Translations under genes and position numbers: made by a program
The notes under the pieces: generated by a model
Database searches by the model: none
Seen by the model: the letters and a program-made list of their open reading frames with translations, nothing else
What the model was told of the DNA's origin: nothing
Assembly: GCA_026120035.1 (NCBI GenBank)
Contig: JALRME010000016.1
Span: 1 to 64,000 of the forward strand
Source of the DNA: Coleophoma eucalyptorum
Lineage: Eukaryota > Ascomycota > Leotiomycetes > Helotiales > Dermateaceae
Length of the DNA stretch: 64,000 bases
Reading direction: 5' to 3'
Part shown: piece by piece, positions 59,007 to 64,000 of the stretch
Layout of the letters: each line of letters starts with the position of its first letter
How positions within the stretch are numbered: the stretch's first letter is position 1

Positions 59007-60334
59007 ATGTCGACAACTATAGTGACTCCAGCCGAACCAGAAACCACCAAGCTCATGTTGCGGTCCATAAATGGCCTAATTTATCGAACCGTTTCTACTA
59101 AACCAGCAAGAGCTTGCACTGCTGATGAAATTCCCCTCATAGATCTTGGCCCATTAGATGGTGATCTTGATGCCAGGACGGCTTTAGCCAAGAGAGTCCT
59201 TGAAGCATGCGAACAAACTGGTTTCTTTTACATCAAGAACCATGGAATCCAGAAACCTGTCATACAGAAGGCGTTAAAACAGGCAAAAACGTTTGGAAAT
59301 CCTTGCCCTTCACGAAAAGGACGAGATAAACTAACATCCTGATCTAGTTTTTTTGGTCAGCCACAGGCAGAGAAAGATAAGGCGGCATCACACCAAAGCA
59401 AGTTTTTTAACGGATATTTGGCCTGCCACAGCCGTATAGTTAACCCATCAGAGAGCAAAGGTTGTCCTTGAATCAAAATATTTTGATCGACGCTAATTGA
59501 TTAATACAAGACCGAAAGGAAAATCTCAAGATGTGTTATGACCCACGATTCGACCCCACTATAAAGGATGCTTCTGCCATCCCTGAAGCTGTACGCACGA
59601 GTCTCCAGGCAGACGACATAATCTGGGAAAACACAAAACACCTAGAAGGGTTTCAGGACGATGTCGTGGCCTATTGGCAATCATGTCTCGCTCTTGCAAG
59701 GAGGATAATTCGGATATTCGCGCTTGCTCTAGATCTTCCCGAAGATTATTTCGATGACCTGACAAAATTCCCAGGAGCAGATATGGGTTTAGGTCTCTAC
59801 CCTGGACACCCTAAGGGCTCAGTCATAGATTTGAAGGAGGTGGGCATTGGTTCTCACACAGACATACAATGCTTCACACTTTTGTGGCAGGATCACCATG
59901 GTGGCTTGCAGGTCTTAAATGCCCAGAATGAGTGGATCAATGCCTCCCCTATAGAAGACACTCTGGTTGTGAATATTGGAGATTTTCTCATGCGAATTAC
60001 CAACGATCGCTTCAAGTCGACCGTCCATCGAGTACTGCAGCATAATCGCGAGGATCGACAATCCATTGCTTTTTTCTTTGGTATTTAAGATATCTCCTAT
60101 GCACAGTCTATTAATCAGATGCTAATATTTCCTTACCAGGTTTCAATTTTAATGATAAGTGTAGTGTGTTACCTACCTGCACAAGTGAAAGCAATCCCCC
60201 AAAATATGAACCTGTCACATGTGGAGAGGTCGGTTTCTCAGTTTACTTTGTTTTCGAGCGGTTTAAATTGACTTTTTATTTAGTATGTTCATATGAGACT
60301 TTCACAGGGAAGCAGGAAATTGCCTCCGTCCTAA
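59007..60334 (+). CDS. 2-oxoglutarate/Fe(II)-dependent oxygenase, second
   Basis: Five exons (59007-59290, 59348-59460, 59511-60080, 60140-60228, 60284-60334) give 368 residues. The DIOX_N part contains EIPLIDLGPL and TGFFYIKNHGIQ. The core holds GIGSHTDIQCFTLLWQD with the first iron ligands, GGLQVLNAQNEWINASP, VVNIGDFL, and STVHRV with the distal histidine. RQSIAFFFG bears the 2OG arginine and serine. A terminal PVTCGEYVHMRL is the usual family ending. It is isopenicillin-N-synthase-like; members hydroxylate, desaturate or cyclise metabolites. It lies between two Zn2Cys6 genes and near a P450, a cluster-like setting. It is a distant relative, not a copy, of the gene at 31588-32680. Confidence 0.9.
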
Positions 60335-60977
60335 ATGCACTACTGGTGGTTTCTACTCTCCCACGAAACCAGCTGAGCCTCTTCCGTCTGGTATAGCTTC
60401 TGCGGAAATTAGCAAGAGATTCATGAAAAGAATGGGGTAGTTATAAATGGAGCTTATCTTGTTAATTCGAATTATGAAATCACAGGCGAGAAGGATTTCA
60501 TTGATATTTATCGTGAAATGGGATTCGGAAAGATTCGATACGATCATACAATAGAAATTTTTGAAGAAAATTTATAAGATCAATAAGAAAAAGACTGTAG
60601 CTGTTGCTTCATAGGATTAGTTTAAATTAATCATAGGGCTTCCTGAGGTTGTATGGCTTGGTGTTGGTTTCAGCAAAGTATTGAGGCGAAATTAATCCCC
60701 CCCTTGGGTTTCTGGACGTGCTGCAAATAGATACCCTTAAGGAATTTTTTCGACCCTTAGTGTACTGCCACTAAAGTATTATTAGTTGCTAAAATCACTT
60801 ATCGAGCGAGTGTCAGTTTTGGAACAACTTTTAAGCTAAACAAGTAGTTATGGAGCTGTTGATATAACTCATAGCATGATACCGCCAAAACAGCTGTATA
60901 ACCGTCCTCACACCCTTGAACCTACGGGATACTGTAGACCATCAGTTCTGCTATTCTGTTTGTTAAAAAGTTTTATA
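60335..60977. other. Convergent 3' spacer
   Basis: AT-rich DNA between the oxygenase and the next regulator. Short frames here have no motif. Nothing else is seen. Confidence 0.5.
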
Positions 60978-63236
60978 TTAATCAAAATAATATGAGTTTG
61001 AAGATGTTAGATCTGTGATTCCGAGAGTGTTATTCCAAGTACCATTCACAGAGAGAGCGTTGAGATCTGGATTCGCGTGATTTATAGCAATCATTCTGCC
61101 TTCTTCTTGGTCATAATTTGCATTAAATGATGACATAGAAGTTGGATCGTCGATAAATTGGAATATGCTTTCAGTATGGAGTAGGTGCAGCTCGTCCAGC
61201 ATGAGCGCCAGGTGCGTAGACGCCTTTCCAGCGGCGGAAACCTTGTCTGCTAATTTTTCTAGACAATATTTGGCATTTCCAATTGACAAAATGGCTTCCT
61301 TTAATGTGCAGCCATGGATGTTTCTACTTTTGAGAAAAGGTTTTAAATAGGATGACATCTCAACAAGAAGAATGCTTGCGTATGTACTCCATGGCCGGCT
61401 GTAGTTCCGTAGCGTTAAGTAGCTGACTACTGTATCCATGGTAGAGCAAGCCAGAATCTCTGCCATTTGAGTTGCATTGTCTTGGTCTCCGAGTTGTCCT
61501 GGCTCTTTATTACATTCTCTCAAAGCAGATCTGAGCAAGAGACGGAGAAGGTTGGTGGTCTAACAAGGACTCGGTGTTAGCCCTAGTCGCAACCAAACTG
61601 CCCAGGAAAGGGCGTACAGACCTCAAATATGAGAACTTTCAGACGATATGCTCTGTCCATTTCACCGGGTGATATTAGGCCGGGTAAACTCTCCGCATCC
61701 CAGACGAGGTCTGACGGGAGGTCATCTTGAATCTCCTGTAGACAGGCATCTGCTTTTCTAGTTGCCTCTAAGACTTCTGCTTCAGAGACTTTTAATGAGA
61801 AAGTATGGTCCCAGAATCTTGTCACAATCTTGCTCCATCGAGCACAGTATTGTAGCCAGTGAAAGTAATGTCCTGGTGCTTTCGAAGGTACGTCCCAATT
61901 TATTGTGATCATTCCAATAGGAGATGAATCATTGCGAGGTGCAAATCCCTCGCTATCTGAATAGTATCTCCTGGATTCTAGCGTAAAATCGCCGACAAGA
62001 AAATCGGTATCTCGAATCAAAATTGGACGTTTAAACCTAAGGGCTATTCGACGATCGATGTAGTACAAAGTCCACCATATAATCCTAAGATTCTCCTGTT
62101 CCCGTATAGTATTTGAAGACCATGTACGCTCATTGTTGACACCCAATGAGTATGCAAGGTCGACAGCGATTGCGATTGATTTGGATATGGTCCCTATTTG
62201 ATTGAGCATTGTCATATAAATGACTTCTAGCATGTGCAACCTGAGAAGATCTAGGTTTGGAGATTCGCTCCAAGCGAATTTGGAAAGAAGCCTTCTACTT
62301 TCCAAATACCATGTCAAAGACGCTTGTACAAGAATATCGTCTCCCTGAAACCATTGCTGCGCGCCAACGTCGCAGCCGAGGTAGGAACCAATTGCCAGTA
62401 ACATACATGTTAAGGCGGCCAGAGAGAGGTGTTTCGCATCAAAGGGTATTCGCGTTGATCTCCCTACACATGTGCAGTGAATGATAAAAAGTGTTGACAG
62501 CCGTGCATAAAATTCTGGTCGGTCTATACACGGATAAAACAATTCAAGTTCATCGAAGCAGGTCTTCAGGACTTTTCCAATTTGTGCATCTGGAAAAAGT
62601 TGCGATAGGATGCAGTTGGAAGTGTTAAGTTCAGTGATATTCGTCTGAGATTGAGGCTCGAGGTTATAGACAGAGTTGGACACATCCTCCGAGAGTGGTT
62701 TTGATCGCTCAAAAAATTGGTTGTTGCTTGTTTCAAATATTAAATTCGGACCTTGATTTGCACATTGTAGTGATAGGATATGCTCCTGACTTTCTAGTTG
62801 CTCACAAGGCCATATTGGCTGCTGCGTAGTGTATTGTAGGTCCGATGTTTTACTATGTCAGCATAAGCTTATAAAATCATCCCTTTAGCACCTATCGACG
62901 CGAAGCATACCTTTTTGATATTATATTCCGGCACTCATGATGCTGCTGAAGATCAGGTCGCATGTACGTACAAATCCTCTGGATGTTTGTTCTACAACCG
63001 CGGCAAGGTTCATCTCCAGAACACTACCGTGAGGCATCAGCTCAAGGTCACATAAAAGCAGGGTTTGCAGCAGCCTTACCCGTATTTTCCGACGCCTGCA
63101 TTCTGAACTTTGCAAGTAGAATTAGCTAAATCTTCTATTCCGTAGCAGAGTCTGCCGTATTCATCACCCACCATGCCTTTCGAGTGTATTTCATACGCTT
63201 GCGAGATTGTCCATCATCACTAACAGGGCTGGCCAT
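60978..63236 (-). CDS. Zn2Cys6 transcription factor with fungal-trans domain
   Basis: Five exons (63236-63172, 63107-63080, 63023-62911, 62852-61622, 61559-60978) give 672 residues. The N-terminus MASPVSDDGQSRKRMKYTRK leads into the zinc cluster ACSECRRRKIRCSGDEPCRGC...C. That cluster is spread over three exons, with the first cysteine codon itself split by intron 1. The fungal-specific transcription-factor domain is clear: LFPDAQIGKVLKTCFDELE, FYPCIDRPEF, SIAIAVDLAYSLGVN, and ENLRIIWWTLYYIDRRIALRFKRP. It is a nuclear regulator. It is divergent from the P450 at the right edge and close to the oxygenase, so it is a second candidate regulator of that gene group. Confidence 0.92.
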
Positions 63237-63859
63237 GATTGATAACTAATAAAAGCATAACGAGATTAATCGCATCTTCATCATAATTGCAGCAACTCAA
63301 ATCATCATAGGGCAATGCCTACCTATTCTAAGAAAACTAACCTCGGCAGAATTGAAAGAAAGCCCACCCAACTCGCTTTTAGACCGTAGGAGTGAAGTAG
63401 GAGTGAACCTAGCTCGCACATTCGACTGCTTCAGAACAAAATACAGTCCTAAGATCTCTGCAATCAACTGCGAGGAAAGAGAATGAAGATTTTTTGAAGA
63501 TAATAGCTGATTGGAATTTCCCTGCATTCCATTCCGTGTGCATGCAGAAGTTTCCGTGTCTTTGCATAACGCGGGGAAGAAGGATTGTGCCGAGTATACG
63601 GCATCCACCAATCAAAAACCATTTTATGACGATGCCGACAGAGTTTCTCACATAATGGAAATCTTTCAATCTCTTTGACTTTGAATTCGGTCGATCGATT
63701 GGGTGTGGTTCCTAGCTGCAGGATGGCTGGTAATGGAAATTCCGTTCTCCTTCTAAGCTGACATTCGAAGCTCACGTATAGATATATACGAAGGGCCGTT
63801 TAATGTGCAGCCATTGTATCATTGCCTATGAATCCAAATATTATCCATCATCAGGAAAG
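63237..63859. promoter_or_regulatory. Divergent promoter, regulator and P450
   Basis: Non-coding, between divergent starts. Three overlapping minus-strand frames of about 85-105 codons at 63297-63775 overlap one another in different phases and have no motifs. Nothing else is recognised. Confidence 0.4.
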
Positions 63860-64000
63860 ATGTTTCAATATTCTTATTTTCATGATTCCTTTTTGCTTCA
63901 AATCGTGCCTTTGGTCCTAGGAGTATTGACGCTCATATTAGCGTTTATATTCAACAGGCAAAGAGCGGAATTATCACATGTTCCTGGCCCATTTATCGCC
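63860..64000 (+). CDS. Cytochrome P450, N-terminal part, runs off the edge
   Basis: The frame opens with ATG and stays open for 47 codons to the last base of the window. A single hydrophobic anchor (LLQIVPLVLGVLTLILAFIF) is followed by a basic stop-transfer NRQRAEL and the proline hinge SHVPGPFIA, the standard beginning of fungal microsomal P450s. The heme-binding cysteine region lies beyond the window. The gene diverges from the Zn2Cys6 regulator and probably belongs to the same metabolic group as the 2OG oxygenase. Confidence 0.75.
   Translation, partial: MFQYSYFHDSFLLQIVPLVLGVLTLILAFIFNRQRAELSHVPGPFIA

Noticed and set aside
63297..63775. Three overlapping minus-strand ORFs upstream of the P450
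   Set aside because: They overlap in different phases, none has a recognisable domain, and the region is a divergent promoter.

Overview
The window is nuclear DNA of a filamentous ascomycete (Pezizomycotina). The evidence is short 45-100 nt introns with GT..AG ends, Zn2Cys6 transcription factors, a HET-domain gene, secondary-metabolism enzyme families, a DUF3435 tyrosine recombinase and AT-rich intergenic DNA. The gene mix would fit Leotiomycetes, but that placement is inference. Exon structures were assembled by hand: each spliced model was accepted only if the reading frame stayed open and family motifs joined correctly across the junctions.

Left part (1-7.7 kb): gene-poor, AT-rich DNA. 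It holds a complete six-exon DUF3435 tyrosine recombinase of the Starship-captain family on the minus strand (3501-1632), a scrap of an SRR1-like gene, and an intron-containing tRNA-Ser(AGA). A 3.7 kb desert follows.

Primary and regulatory block (7.7-24.5 kb): a divergent five-exon catalase, a homeobox/C2H2 regulator, a beta-hydroxyacid dehydrogenase convergent with a monocarboxylate-type MFS transporter, a Gfo/Idh/MocA dehydrogenase, and a 1119-residue protein joining a kinase domain to a vWA-like domain.

Middle part (24.6-42.9 kb): what looks like a dying secondary-metabolite cluster. Broken members are the C-MeT/reductase end of a non-reducing PKS, an alcohol dehydrogenase/enoyl reductase, an FAD-dependent oxidoreductase, a salicylate-hydroxylase-like monooxygenase and an MFS stub. 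Members that are still open are two YCII-domain proteins, a 2OG-Fe(II) oxygenase, a Zn2Cys6 regulator, an FSH1-type serine hydrolase and, at the edge, an AsaB-like protein. The enzyme set resembles citrinin, tropolone or sorbicillinoid-type pathways. A recurring AACTCCG motif lies in the promoters of both live and dead members, which supports common ancestry as one regulon.

Right part (43.4-64 kb): a HET-domain protein, an SDR, a bZIP/DUF3425 regulator, a Kex2-processed secreted cysteine-containing protein, an NCS1 nucleobase permease and a DHA1 drug-efflux MFS. Then come two Zn2Cys6 regulators interleaved with a second 2OG-Fe(II) oxygenase and the first 47 codons of a cytochrome P450 that runs off the right edge. 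These last genes look like the margin of a second, intact cluster continuing to the right.
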